Assembly: GCA_025201705.1 (NCBI GenBank)
Contig: MU616563.1
Coordinates: forward strand, 1-64,000
Length of the DNA: 64,000 nt
Reading direction: 5' to 3'
Source: Dissophora ornata
Taxonomy: Eukaryota > Mortierellomycota > Mortierellomycetes > Mortierellales > Mortierellaceae
The notes beneath the pieces are model-generated. The model ran no database searches, was not told where the DNA came from, and was given only the letters and a program-made list of their open reading frames with translations. Below, piece by piece: positions 1-12,336 of this stretch. How positions within the stretch are numbered: the first letter of the stretch is position 1; the number at the start of each line of letters is the position of its first letter. Position numbers and translations under genes: made by a program.

Positions 1-638
1 ACAGTGGGAAGCGAAGGGATGAGGGATGACGACGATGACGAAGCGATTGTGCATTGGATTGGGATGCAAACTCAACTCGACCTCAATGGTGGCGGCATGT
101 CCGCTTTGGGGTGTTTTGTTGCATGTTTTAGATAGTGTAGCAAATGAGCGCATTTTGCAGCGCCATGCTTATCTTATCACAAACCGCGCCTGAAACAAGC
201 GAGACGCCGGCTGTTTGCTGCAAGTGCTTGCCCATGCTCATGTCGGTGGAGGTGGAGAGTGAGGCGATGGTGGCGATGGTGGTTGCGATGGTTGTGGCGG
301 CAGCAATGGATGCAGTAGTGAGGGCGGTCGCGGTAGCAGCGAATGGCCGTGTCGCTGGAGGACCCGCTGCCCGTGCGCACGCAGCCGGACCACGTCCCAA
401 CAACGCGGATGCGACAAATCCAATATTGGATTCAACGCTGATCGGACCTGTGCGCTTGGACCTTAATCTAAGACATGCCGAACAAATGCTTTTTCTTTTT
501 CTTCGCGGTCTTGCATTGCAGCCCTAGTATTTAAACCCATCCCCTCTCCCTTCGGTTTCTTCTTCTCCTTCTCCATCATCACTTCCCACCCTCGTTTCAT
601 CCCCTCTCTCTCATCCCACCCCCACCCTTCTCCAAGCC
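1..638. other. Upstream region of the lactate dehydrogenase gene
   Basis: No convincing gene. Positions about 240-310 hold an imperfect GATGGTGGC-type repeat that opens small Ala/Val/Met-rich frames on both strands; I read these as repeat artefacts. The last 100 nt are CT-rich and look like the 5' leader of the downstream gene. A gene on the minus strand running off the left edge cannot be excluded. Confidence 0.5.
528..535 (+). promoter_or_regulatory. TATA-like element of the LDH gene
   Basis: The sequence TATTTAAA lies 104-111 nt before the ATG at 639 and is followed by a CT-rich leader, the arrangement expected for a strongly expressed fungal glycolytic gene. This is a sequence match only. 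Confidence 0.5.
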
Positions 639-1669
639 ATGTCTAATCTTGCTGCTGTTGCTAGACACGGAGGTACGCGTTTGCCTCATCTGCCCCGTCC
701 ACAACAGCTGTACGCGCATCTCCGCCCCCACACCTAACCCGCCTTCATAAACAATCCTTCGCAATAGGCTCTAAAATGGCCATCATCGGCGCCGGCTCTG
801 TCGGTTCCTCCATTGCCTTTGCCTGCCTCATGCGCTCCGTCGTCTCCGAGCTATTGATCAACGACTTTAACACAAAGGTCTGCGAGGGCCAGGTCCTCGA
901 TCTCCAGGACGCTGCCTTTGTCTCCTCCACAAAAGTTCGTGTCGGCACCCCCAAGGAGTGTGGTCAGGCAGATATCATCGTCATCACAGCCGGAGCTCGC
1001 CAGCGACCGGGAGAGACCCGTGACGAACTTGTGCTGCGTAACGAGGATATTCTCAAGAGCGTTCTCGACGGACTGCAACCCATTAAACCCACCGCAATCT
1101 TGATGTTGGTCGCCAACCCCGTCAACGTCCTCACATGCATGGCGCAGAAGCTGTCTGGTCTTCCTCCTCACCAAGTCATCGGAACTGGAACCTTCCTGGA
1201 CTCGGTTCGCTTCCGCGTCGCTATGAAGGATGCCCTCAAGGTCTCCGAGACCTCAGTCCATGCCTACGTTGTCGGCGACCATGGTGACAAGCAGGTTGCT
1301 GTTTGGTCCTCAGCCACGGTCGGCGGAAAACCACTTTTGACATTTGAGGAGGTCAAGAGTCTCGACCTCAAGAAGGAGGCTGAAAAGGTTGCACACAAGG
1401 CCTATGCCATCATTGATCTCAAGGGTGCCACTGCATTCGGCATCGCTGCCGTGGTCTCTGATCTCGCCCTGTGCATCACCCTCAACAAACTGTCTGTGAT
1501 CCCTGTTTCGACTTATTGCGAACGCTTCAAGGCTTGCCTATCCTTCCCTGTCTCTTTGGGCGCCTGTGGTGTTGAGCGCATTGTCTACCCCGATATGAAC
1601 GCGGACGAGGTCGCCATGGTCGAGGCGAGCGCTGAGAGCACCCGCCAGACTTGCTCCAAGTACTTGTAA
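639..1669 (+). CDS. LDH: L-lactate dehydrogenase (NAD-dependent), 2 exons
   Basis: It reduces pyruvate to L-lactate with NADH in the cytosol, regenerating NAD for glycolysis. Exons are 639-672 and 768-1669 (311 aa); the intron is GT-AG and the short first exon adds the residues before the Rossmann glycine motif GAGSVGSS (about residues 19-26). Asp44 after the second beta strand fits NAD use. In the mobile loop, ARQRPGETR carries Gln90 at the position that separates LDH (Gln) from malate dehydrogenase (Arg), and Arg96 is the loop arginine. Asp156, Arg159 and catalytic His183 (GDHGD) are present. Length is normal for the family. It resembles the LDHs known from Rhizopus-type fungi; ascomycetes commonly lack this enzyme. 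Assignment is firm at family level. Confidence 0.93.
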
Positions 1670-1770
1670 AATCAGCCCCCCCAACACGCAGTATTCACCC
1701 CCCTTACAACAGGATCATCTTGTAATATAACTGTAGCGATAAACACACAAAAAACAGAAAGCAGGTGTAT

Positions 1771-4045
1771 TTATTTCTTGTTCGATTGGTTTCCTTGATT
1801 TGAACCTGCACCGGACGCAGAAGCAGCACTGGCGGCACTTGCATGCGTGGACTGCGATGTCTTGAAGCAAATAATATTGTTTTCAAGGGTTATCTCATCG
1901 TCTTCACCAATCTATCAGAGAAATATTCCGGGTAAGAGAAGAAAAAAAAAATCAGACGTCACATGGCGGCCACGAAAACGTTCGCGTTCCAGGTAGCAGT
2001 CTTGGGTTTTTACCTTGCGGTTGCCGATAGTCTCAGCCCCGAGGTAATGCTTGGCGATCTCGGGATGGACGATATCTGCAAATTCCAGGACAGTCGTCCC
2101 AGGCCAGAGAAGGACACAGTCCCTGAATACACCTTTACCATTAGTATTGGCAAAGGTCGACAGACTCTTTACAGGGAAAGCAGGGATGAGCCCTAAAACC
2201 TCCACAGCCTTCAGGATCACGTCCTGGACGCCCGTGGAGCCATAACGATACAGCACCAGATCCTGGACCTTTTCAATGCGACTGGCAAAAAAAAAAAAAA
2301 TCGGGAACAGAAAGAAAATGATAGCAAAATGAGAATTTGAAATCGGGGCGTGTTTGAACTCGAGATGCATCAGTTATTGATAGCAAGTCGGGGGATATGG
2401 CATTGCTTACTTTTGGAGTTTCTCATCTAATGGCTTGAGATCTGAGTCTGGCTAAACAAGAGAGGCGTATATCGATGAACATCGTGAGGTGAGGTTGCTG
2501 CGATTGGAGCAACCAAAAAAAAGCAGATGGTGAAAAGCAAAAGACTTACAAGATCCTCTTTTGTCTGAACATTGTCAGTGCCTTCCTCGTACACGATAAA
2601 CTTTTGCTTATGCAGTTTTCTAAGGAATGTTTCTGCCAGCGCACTAGAAAGAACAACCTTGCTCTGGGTATACAGAATAGCCATGCAAAAACAAGGTCAG
2701 ACGGCTGTCCCATTTTGCGGAAAAAAAAAAAAAAAAAAAAACTCTCGGCGGATGGTTGCTAGATCGTTTCGTACATACCTGACCATATTTGCGCATAATC
2801 TTTGAGATGTTTTTGTCAGAATCTGGCAGATCGATCTTGTTAAGCGCCTGTTAAACAATAGAACGAGAGGAGAAAAGTAACGGAACTCAGTATCGCTACG
2901 GCACTCGTCTACTTGTGAAAAAAAAAGATCCCTTCTTAAAAGGCTCCCGACTTACAATGATAGTGGGGAACCGTTCGTCCAGGAATGCATCGACCACCTT
3001 TCTAACTGTCTCTTTATCCCAATTGGCCATGGATTCCTTCACACCACTCCTATCCAGGGTTCGTTGCACCAACAACAATGTTGCTCCATATCCTGAAAAC
3101 TGGTTGTGTAGCGTCTCCGCCGTTGAAGCCTCTGATGTCAACAAAAAGGTTCCGTATTAGAAACGAAAAAAAAAGTCTTGTTCCTGAAGTGAATACTGCA
3201 AGTACTTGCGAGAGCTGTTATATACGTACTGACAGCCACATGCCTTCGGACAATTTGGGACCATCTCTTGTCAAGATTTCCATAGATCCATGAGTGAATC
3301 TCACTTCTGAGCCATTCTATATCTCCAATGGGATCGTAGCCGACAGTCTCCTTGCCGTGGGAATCCGTGGTTCCGCTGACATCAACTACATGGATCAAGG
3401 CATTGGCGTGTCGCAGGTCGTCCAGGAACTGGTTGCCGAGGCCCTGCCCCTCAGATGCACCCGGAACTAGACCAGCAACATCCAAAATCTGGATCGGAAC
3501 ATATCGCTTTCCATCCATGCATCTCCCTTTGTAAACACAAGGCGTATGATGCACCAGAAAGAGTGTCAGCTTAGGTCTGATGGACAATGGTACAACGATA
3601 CACGGCATATACATGTTCCATGCCCATACCATATCGAGGAGCACACAGCTTGGACTTGTCGAACCGCTTACATGGGCAGTCGATTGGAAAGTAGGCTACA
3701 ATGCCGGATAGAGTATGATTTTAGCCAACTGTGTCCACAAAGATCGAAACAGAGACAAGATGCTGATACATACCGATGCCGTTGTTTGGCTTGATGGTTG
3801 TGAAGGGATAGTTGCCAACCTTGGCAGTGGCGTCCGTCACTATCTCAGAGGTGGAACGGTACAACAGGGATGATGGCGAGGTTATTGAGAGAGAAGCCCT
3901 AATGATTTGGGGGGCGGGATTCCTGAAATATCGTGCGGTGGGTGAGGGGAATAAGGTGGTTCCCTCAAGTCGACGGACCTGCGTTCAAGAACGAGGATTT
4001 TCCTGCGGATGGCTTTCCTACGCAGGCAATAATGACGTCCTTCAT
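1771..4045 (-). CDS. YGR210C-type Obg/YchF-family GTPase, 10 exons
   Basis: A soluble P-loop GTPase of the Obg-HflX superfamily, YchF-related branch represented by yeast YGR210C; a ribosome or translation link is inferred from relatives. Exons on the minus strand: 4045-3979, 3839-3774, 3695-3630, 3526-3230, 3131-2956, 2847-2779, 2663-2550, 2451-2411, 2281-2014, 1911-1771, giving 434 aa, close to the roughly 411 aa of the yeast protein. Visible motifs are the P-loop GKPSAGKSS (10-18), switch [11 protein letters not shown] (82-90), the signature [10 protein letters not shown], and NKID (227-230). The C-terminal half fits a TGS-type domain. An upstream in-frame ATG at 4156 is separated by a stop, so 4045 is the start. 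All junctions are GT-AG and keep frame. Confidence 0.88.
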
Positions 4046-4410
4046 GGTTGGTGATCAACTGGGCTTGTCCGGTTCGAAACGGTGAAAGGAATCTTTGTGC
4101 ATGTCGCCAACAACTCGTTGTGAGATCTCGGAGAAAGTGGCTTTGATGCGATCCATATTAAACGTTCTTTCTAAACTATGATCCTATCCTATCCCTTTTT
4201 TTTTTTTTCTTTTTTCCGTCCCCACGCACCGTTGAACAACCGTCCGTGAACTGCCTTTCCTTCTTCCCATCGGTCGGTAGGAACGGCTGAACAAAACAAA
4301 AGACTCGGGGACGCGCGCCAGGAGGAACACGATAACCAAAGGCGCGAACGCAAATAAAAAAGGGATACAGAGCACTTCAAATCAGCAAACACCTCTCCCA
4401 TTCGCGCGAC
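4046..4410. other. Divergent promoter, GTPase gene / TFIIIC gene
   Basis: A 365-bp intergenic stretch separates two start codons pointing in opposite directions, so it should hold both promoters. It contains a T-run near 4197-4213. No TATA box or other clear element was seen. Confidence 0.6.
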
Positions 4411-7400
4411 ATGGACAACCTAGTGCTGCATGTGCAGAATGAGGTGGCGCTGGACGGAGAATCAGGCAAGCCATAGTCCCATGTACCATGGAACGGAAAG
4501 CGAAGCCTGTAGCCGCATGTGCTTATCAGCCTTATGCTCTCCATTTTTGAACGCTTTATCACAGGCTGCAGCTGGGACCGATTTTGGTTTATTGTCGACG
4601 AATTTCTACAGAGAAAGGAGAGTACAGCAGGAGGCACAGCATCTCCTCCAAAGAGCTTCCAGGGCATGAAGCGGACGGATGAAAAGTTTCGGCAGTTTTT
4701 CTGGAACAATTTTGTGCAGGAAGATGGAGTGCTGTTCTACAAACATAGCCCTGCCTCCGGCGAGGCTTCCGCTCCAACGTCTTCAGACCAAGACCATGCA
4801 ACATCAAATCACGTATGGGCCCATTGCTCTGTTGGTTGGAATTATCTTTATGCTGCATCACCATTGAGCTGACATGCTTGATTTTACTTTTCATGTAGTC
4901 GAGGGCTTCGTATGTCCCATTCAGCGAATTGGTGGCGCTTGCACCATCAGAGATCTCGTATCAGAAGGTGACAGGGAACTACAAGGATGTGATCAGGATC
5001 GTTGCGAGCGAGGAGCTCCAGCGAATGGGTCTTCTGGGGTATTCAGGAGCAGCCACTCAGATCTCAAAGCAGGGATTCCAAGTTCTTCAGTCCATCACTG
5101 CGGCACGCGAGTTTGGCGCAACGCAGGCACAACTTGCAAAGCTTCACAAGATTGATCCCAGGAGCATGTTCCATTTTCTCAAAATCCTCATCGCGATGAA
5201 GCTCATCGTCAAGATCCCTGTAACGACCGATGGACAGTATACACTTCTCTGTCTCCATACGAAGTTTGCATCCATGAATCCGGGCTACAAAGCCATGAAC
5301 TCGGACGATAGCTTTTCGAGTGCCGGACGAATGCTCATCACAAGCGACGGCGGACGGCGCTTTGAGGGTCTGCTTAAATCGGACACCAAAAAAGTCAGCT
5401 ACTACAGCGGGCTGATCAAGCAAAAGCTAACTGACATTCTGGGGCGCTCAAAGAACCAGATCATGATGATCGAAGATCTTGCCAAGGCGCTTGTATGTGG
5501 TGATTCTCTTTATCTGCATGGTGCGAGCAACAGGGGCATAGTCCGAAATATGTCTCTTACCTTCTCTAACTCCCTTTTTAGGATTTAACCGATATGAACG
5601 TGGTTCAAAACAGGTGGTTTAATAGGCAAATCGAGCTCCTTTGCAAACTCAAATACATCAAACGTGTTCATGCCCCGGGTGTCTACCGATGCGTCCAACT
5701 GCTGCGCCCCTATGGCGCCAGTGTGCCTGCCGACGGTAAGAGATCTCTTGCCGATGCTTTTCTGGCTGGATATGTCCACTGCCCTGGCCTTGGTGCTTAC
5801 AAATGTTTTTCTTTGTTTTGTAGAGATGGAGGCTGCTCAACTCAATTTGAAAAACGTCATTGCGGACGATGCTCCTCTGAGTGGTATCTGCATCGACACT
5901 TCAATTGAACATCAGGTGTTTAGGAATATTGTGGACTCAAAGGAGCAGGGCACTATCGCCAAGGTAGTTATCAGCTGCAATGAACGGCAGCCGGTTGTTT
6001 ATTTGTTCTTGCGTCTCCTATCTGACACGGATCAACCATCCATCTCTTCTATTTTACTCGTAGGAAATCCGGCAGAAAATGAACATGCTGAACGTCAAGC
6101 TGTTGTCGAGGATTCTAGATACTCTCTGTAAACCGCTTCCTGGCTCAGAGAAGCCCCTTGTCAATCGGGTCGTAGAATTTGTAGGAAGGGAACGCCGATA
6201 CCGATATTACTCTGAGCATGGCTTTAAAGCGAGCGTCGCAGAGGATCACAAGGATTACATTGAAAAAGCCAAGATCTCAACAGGGTCTGCCGCTCCCAAA
6301 CGTGCAGCCCGAAAGTCGCGTGCGAAACAGGCTCCCACGTCAAGCGACACTCAGGCTGTTTTGACACCCGGCAATCTTGGAATTACTCTTGACCATGCCA
6401 CCGTCACTGCATCCCTCATTATGACCGCTCCATCGCCTGAAGCGTCTGGATCGTCGTCCCAACCTGCCGATGGAGTAGACGCTGCCACCAGCTCTCTAAC
6501 GGAACCTGCGAACGCTGCGACACTCGTGACGGATACTACCACGACAGATGCCATCGCCCCTGCCACACCCAGGATGCCCGAGCTGACCCAGGCCGCCACT
6601 CCAGAGCGGTTTATATCGGTGGCGTTGCTGAAGCGGAGGAAAGTCATTTTGTCAATTCTGGAACGAAAGCGGATGCTCGAAATTCACTCGTCACTTGTTA
6701 CAGAATACCAACTGGAAAAGGCGCGATTGTTCCCAGATCAGGAAGAGAACAGTGTGATCGACAGGAAAACACTCTTTCGGACTATCAATATTTTGGAGGC
6801 AGAGGGTCTGTTGAAGGTATTTAAGGTGCAGAACATTCCGATGGTCGGAGGCGGCACAGTTACAAAGTCGTTCTGTCTCCATCCTACGGTGGAGGTAGAG
6901 TCGCAAGAAGTGCGCAAGTTTGTGAAGGAATGCAGTAATCGACACCTACTCTTTGGTTCGCTGGCCAACAGGCCTATGAGGAGGGCTGAAAAGGTTGAAC
7001 TTGAAGTCGAGTCATTGGACGAGATGCAGCAGCGTCTGGGACAGGACTTTTACAAGGCCCCGTCAATCCCGTTGGCGGATGTAGACGCCGTGAATCCAAA
7101 ATTAAAGGACGAGTCAGGGCACAAGCCAAAGCGCGGGTACGATTTGGATGGCTTGAGCTATGCCATGGAATACGGCTGGAACAAAGCTAAGATGATGAGG
7201 GCACTCGCATTTCACCGGCTCTTGCTGGATAAGCTTGCGTCAGCGGATAGAACCCTCTTTTGCTTCCCTAGCAAGCCGAATATCCTATCGACTTCCTGTC
7301 TATTTGACGTGATGTCTTTGCGCGTCTTTTTGATCGTTATCGGTATCGTCCAGGATCCCTCGGAGGAAAGCAGAGCTTACCTCGAGACGCACCGAAATTC

Positions 7401-10400
7401 GACCACGCCTCTGAATAGCCTGCCATCCCACATGAGGATGTTTGTGACTCCGAACTACAACTTTAAGAAACGCCTGCGAGAAGTTTTGGAGATCTTGGAC
7501 GCACTTGGACTGGTATCACCTCTCGCGAAAGCCCCTGAAACAACCGATAGCGAGTCTCGAGAGCTGGAGTATGCCATCAACCATCTGGTCCTTAATATGC
7601 AGTACGAGGTCCATGTGAATGTCAGGGCGCCGCTTCATCCGCTGATGCCGGAAAGGATTGATGAGAATTTGACAGACCGGAAAGAGTACATGCTGCTGTC
7701 GGCGACGGAATGCAGGGAATTCTGGCTGGATCTTCAGGCGAGCGCGTCTACTATGAAGTACTTTCCAAAAGACAAGTCGTCAGGCCGACCCTGGAGCGAC
7801 ATCCGGCGCGACTTTTTGCTCAACTTGTGCAACAAGACGATCTGGGCGGAACCTATTCGAATCACTACTTCACAAAGAGAAAAGTTGATGCGTCTGGTCA
7901 ATAAGAAGGTGCGATACATCCCTCCTTTCAATGACCCGAAAATAGAGGATGTTGCGCAGGAAACTGGCCTACCCGTGAGCCATGTACTTCAGTTTTACAA
8001 GGCCGTCAGGGCTGCTTGGCATGCCCACCCTATCACCAAGAGGTCGACTCGTTTGCGGCATGTCAGGAAAGGAAGGCAAGCGCTTGGGGAAGAACAGGAG
8101 GAGAATACTCGCAAGAGTATAAAGGCACCCTCTACTGGGATGGAAACCAAAAACCCTGCGCCGCAGGCTGATACTGCAAATGTGGGCCATCAAACCGTCA
8201 TTGCCAATATACACGGAAGATTTGGTGCTGGAAAACCGAAACAAACGCGTGCCAAAAGGATTCTCTGGTCGGATGCTGACGACGAACGGCTGTTGCTGGG
8301 GTATGCTGTGACACGCTGCATCGCAGATTCGTACAATGTCAAGTTCAGCTGGCATAGCGTCGCGCATGGATTTTCTGGAAAACGTAGCCGAGAGATTTGC
8401 CGTCATCGATTTGACAAGTTAATGAGAGAAACGACGCTCTCGAAGCGGGTTGATGGCTATCGGGCGCAGTTCAGTGGTGTCATGAAAGAAATCTCTGAAA
8501 AGTTCGAGATTGACCGGAACCTGAAGAACTTTGACCCGAGCCCCGTCCTCGCGTACTTCCGGCCAGATGCAGATACTCCCATGTAAGTGAAGCTTGCCAG
8601 ACTTTTGGAGGCCGATAGCATGAGACAATGTGGAGCAGTGTGAAGAACTGATGCTTTATGTTGAAACTTTGATCATTTACTGACATGCTGTATATTTATA
8701 TTCTCTTTTGTGCATCGTTATCGTAATACTTTGCAGTGGTGAGGTGATGGACTCGTCACCGCTATTCAGAAATGTGAAAGATATTGAGCGATTGAACGTC
8801 GTAAGACACACTGAGCCACACTCGAGTTTGTACATTGAACAGCGGTTGCACCCAGAGTTGTCACTGCCACGACGACTGCAATTGATGAATATGATGCCGC
8901 CTACGATTCGAAGTATCGACCAGGAACTGGATGACGCGCCTGAGAATCTGGAGAAACCTCGTGTTATCTCAGGTGGCGACATTGGAGTTGGAGCCTTGAC
9001 AGTGCGTGACGAGACTCTGGGAATTGAACACATTATCCTGACGCTCGTGAAGGCTGTTTACTGTCTACCTCGCCAAAAGCGACCAAGGAGCGTGATTCGG
9101 TCGATCTTGGAGGGATTTGATTCAAGTAAGGTGTTTTCGACCTGCGAATTAGCAAAGGAATGGAAGATCTTGACGAGTATCAGAAATTCGTCGTACCGCA
9201 TCCCAGGCCAGAAAGTGGGTCGATCGGAGCGCTTTTCCGCATTACTGAATGGCGCCTACCCTCGGCGGTTGACGCTTGCCGCTTCGAGTATGGACGAGAT
9301 ATATGACAAGGCCGAGGCGCGACTCTTTCCTTTAGACGCTGGCCCAGCTGAAATTATGGCTTTCCTGACTGATGTTTCCATGGGTTGGCTGCAGCTGTCC
9401 ATGGCCAAGTCCAACGGGGCTGGATATGCGACGGCGTTCGAGGAGCCTTATGGCCAAGGAGCAGTACTTCATTTTGATGTGGAGATGAAGAACACCAGAG
9501 CTCTTGCTGCACCTGTTCCGATACCTGCTTCGTCCAGGACCTTTGCCTTCAAAGGAATTGGAGTTAAAGAGGAGGAGTCAGGCAGGATTGAGGATGATGT
9601 GAAAACAGCCGATCCTGTAGATGAGCAGGAGTTACACATTGAACCCCAGCCGTCAGAGACTACGGACGAAGCTGAAGATTTGTGGCAAAAGGCAAGAGAT
9701 AACGCAGATTTGGACTTGGAGAAGCTTCTAGAGACGATTCCGATCATGGACTGCCATCATCTGTACAGAAGCATCTATAATATCACCCTCAGGTCTGGAA
9801 CATCTGGAATGGTTCCCCAAGACATCAAGGTATATGGCGCACTCTCTAGTATGGACTTTATTATTCTACATGTTTGGTTCCGTTATTCATTCTTTTTTTT
9901 TTTTTTTTTTTTTTTGTAGGATGCGTTGCATAAACAAAGTATCTCGTGCACGGACAAAGAGATAATGGACTGTGTCCGCACTCTCCAACACGCATCGCCA
10001 GAGATTTTGGTCAAAGTGGGAATGGCGCATACGAGGTTCGTGGTGTTTGGATGGCATCAGACTTGGACTGTCAACTATCGGGCAGCAGTGGAGCGCGTCC
10101 TCACTGACAGTGCCAAGAAAAACGCCCAGGAGCATGGTCGTGCAGACGATCCCCGCTACTGGATTGTGCCGAGGATGTGGAACAGCCTCGAGGGCGTGGT
10201 GGACCGTTCGATCTATGAGACCTGCTTGCACTCGGTTCTTTCACATATTGCGGAGAAACCTGGGATGTCCAAAGGCGCGCTTCTAAGGCACTTTCACAAG
10301 ATGTTTCTCCCAGTGGAGATGGATGAGCTGATCGAGGAACTGGAGAGACGCGATGCGATTGAGGCCCAGTTTGGGATCCTCCCCAAGGCGACGATGTTGT

Positions 10401-10693
10401 TCGCCAAACGAGGTGTGTATAGACGCTGTGAGCGAGACACGATTGACGAGCGCAAGGTGACGAACCTTTTCCCGCGGCCGGCGTACTACTCCTATGTGGA
10501 CATGTCGCTTGTGATTGCAGGAACAAATGTCGCAGATGTGCCGTTAGCAGAAGGCGAACTTGAGGCAGAAGGAGAGGAAGGCGAGGTGGAGGGTGAGGTG
10601 CGGGGCGAGGCAGAGGGCGAGTCGGATGAAGGAGGGGATGAGGACGAGCTCCAGAAGGAGCAGCCGGTATCCAAGAAGCTGCGCACGGAGTGA
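4411..10693 (+). CDS. TFC3: TFIIIC largest subunit (B-block binding), 8 exons
   Basis: The DNA-binding subunit of RNA polymerase III factor TFIIIC, which contacts the B box of tRNA promoters (yeast Tfc3/tau138, human GTF3C1). Exons: 4411-4465, 4565-4812, 4899-5492, 5582-5735, 5824-5963, 6064-8582, 8737-9829, 9920-10693; 1,858 aa. The N-terminus carries the family signature ALDGESGCSWDRFW, restored by splicing exon 1 to exon 2 across an intron with a GC donor. Residues about 100-370 hold the B-block winged-helix region. An Ala/Thr/Ser-rich disordered segment follows (about nt 6280-6600), then further winged-helix-like regions and a SANT-like block (WSDADDERLLLGYAV, near nt 8265). The C-terminus is an acidic Glu/Gly-rich tail. 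Intron 7 ends in a long T tract. AATAAA-like sequence occurs at about 10742. Confidence 0.92.
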
Positions 10694-11107
10694 TTACCTG
10701 TTTGAGTCGCATGTTCTTCCCCTTTTTGTTTTGGTCAAACACAATAAAAATGAAAGCAAGAATACATGAGAGTCGTACCATGTTTTTAATGTATTGCGGT
10801 AGTGCAGGGACTGCATGTGCCTGGCAGGCAGACGATGATGCGTGTGGACAACAAACCATTAAAACAGCCTATGACGAGTGACCCGGTCTTTTTTTTTTTG
10901 GGTGACACAGCCCGGCAAGAATAGCGACAGGCGGCAACAACAAGAACACGACATCCTCTCCCTCTCCCTCTCTCCTCTCTCTCTCTTTCTCTTTCTTCTC
11001 TCCCTTCCATCCTCCTCCCACCATCTTGTAATCATCCCACCCCCCACATAACCAGCATCAACTCAACACCACACCACTAATCACTCCGCAACACACACAC
11101 GCTCACA
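10694..11107. other. Spacer and SNARE leader
   Basis: This holds the 3' end of the TFIIIC gene and the leader of the SNARE gene. From about 10957 to 11010 it is a strong CT tract, followed by a CA-rich stretch ending in the split start codon. No coding sequence is recognisable. Confidence 0.6.
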
Positions 11108-12336
11108 ATGTAAGTCTCTTTCTGAGCAACGAACATCCCAGTGCTCCCCCCTCTTTCCCTCTCCGTCTCGCTCCACACAGTGCTCATTCCTCCCCTCCTC
11201 GGCTCATGGACGCGGCAACAGCCCCATGCACGAACCGCACGCGAGCCCTCTTCGCAAATCGTTTCTTGCTCCGCCCGTTCTTGTTGTTGCTGGAACAAAC
11301 ATTGAGAGAAAAAAAGAAAATAACCACTCCTTACTCTTTTGACTGACAACCGAAATGTCTATTTTTGTCTTGCACACAGGTCGACCCCCTATGACCCTCA
11401 TCCCGGCCCATCCTCAAAGACTGCCCAGCTGCAGCAGCAGGTCAACGATGTCGTCGGCATCATGCAGCAAAACGTAAGGCTCTANNNNNNNNNNNNNNNN
11501 NNNNNNNNNNNNNNNNNNNNNNNNNNNNNNNNNNNNNNNNNNNNNNNNNNNNNNNNNNNNNNNNNNNNNNNNNNNNNNNNNNNNNNNNNNNNNNNNNNNN
11601 NNNNNNNNNNNNNNNNNNNNNNNNNNNNNNNNNNNNNNNNNNNNTTCTCGTTTATCGTCTGCAGTGAAAGAGATACATCGCAAAAAGATGACATCCCATA
11701 CTCAAAAATGGCCCTCTTCCCCACTGGCTTTGTTTCTTAGATTGACTCTGTAAGGGACCGTGGCGAGAAGTTGGACTCGCTCCAACACAAGACCAGTAAG
11801 TCTTTGGCTTGGCTTCCCTCAATCCGTTTTGTGTTTCCGGTCTCTGCTGGGATAGAACGAAACCCCCTTGCCCCGGAAAGGATGTGGTGTCGATAGCAAC
11901 AGGACAATTTTTTTTTTGGACACAACAACAGCCTGTCGGGATTAGGATGCGGGAATAGTGGGAAAGGGCAGTAGCGCATGCAACTACGCAATCACCTCTG
12001 TCTCACACTCTCCGTTCTCTCTCTCTCTCTCTCTCTCTCCCTTTGTGCGTGTCTGCACTGATAGCCGACCTCGAGCAAGGAGCCGTCCAGTTCAGAAAGG
12101 GCGCCTCAGGCGTCAGACGCCAGATGTGGTGGAAGAACATGAAGTGGCGCCTCATTGTCGGTGCAGGTATCCTCATTATCTTGGCCATCATCATCGGTGA
12201 GTTGTTTCAGGTTCCTTTGTGATAACGATAGTAATGGATAGTAGATTGATGAATCAGGGATGATGACCATAATCTAACCCCCTTCCCCTTTGTCTCCGGT
12301 CTGTCTATAGTGTCGATTGTCAAGGCGACCAAGTAA
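11108..12336 (+). CDS. SNC1: Synaptobrevin / VAMP R-SNARE (Snc1-like), 5 exons
   Basis: A tail-anchored R-SNARE for fusion of secretory vesicles with the plasma membrane. Exons: 11108-11109, 11380-11473, 11741-11795, 12065-12196, 12311-12336; 102 aa. The start codon itself is split: exon 1 supplies AT and exon 2 supplies G, and the unspliced reading would be ATG-TAA. The N-terminus STPYDPH resembles yeast Snc proteins. The SNARE motif runs about residues 18-78, with the zero-layer arginine in NIDSVRDRGEKL. It is followed by RRQMWWKNMKWR and a C-terminal membrane anchor (about 79-100). A run of 160 N lies inside intron 2; the conserved junction Asn-Ile-Asp across it shows that no exon is missing. 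Confidence 0.9.
11485..11644. other. Assembly gap (160 N)
   Basis: The bases are unknown. The gap lies within intron 2 of the synaptobrevin gene, so only intron sequence should be missing. The real length may differ from 160. Confidence 0.98.
12016..12039 (+). repeat. (TC)n microsatellite in a SNARE intron
   Basis: A pure TC dinucleotide run lies in intron 3 of the synaptobrevin gene, shortly before the splice acceptor at 12063-12064, where it extends the polypyrimidine tract. Confidence 0.9.

Noticed and set aside
128..527. Overlapping Ala/Val-rich frames at the left edge
   Set aside because: They arise from a GATGGTGGC repeat and GC-rich promoter sequence, on both strands at once.
4046..4156. 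Upstream ATG of the GTPase gene at 4156
   Set aside because: The frame meets a TGA before the P-loop ATG, so it is at most an upstream ORF.
11339..11740. Open frame running through the N gap
   Set aside because: It is an artefact of unknown bases; the conserved SNARE sequence shows that the gap is intronic.
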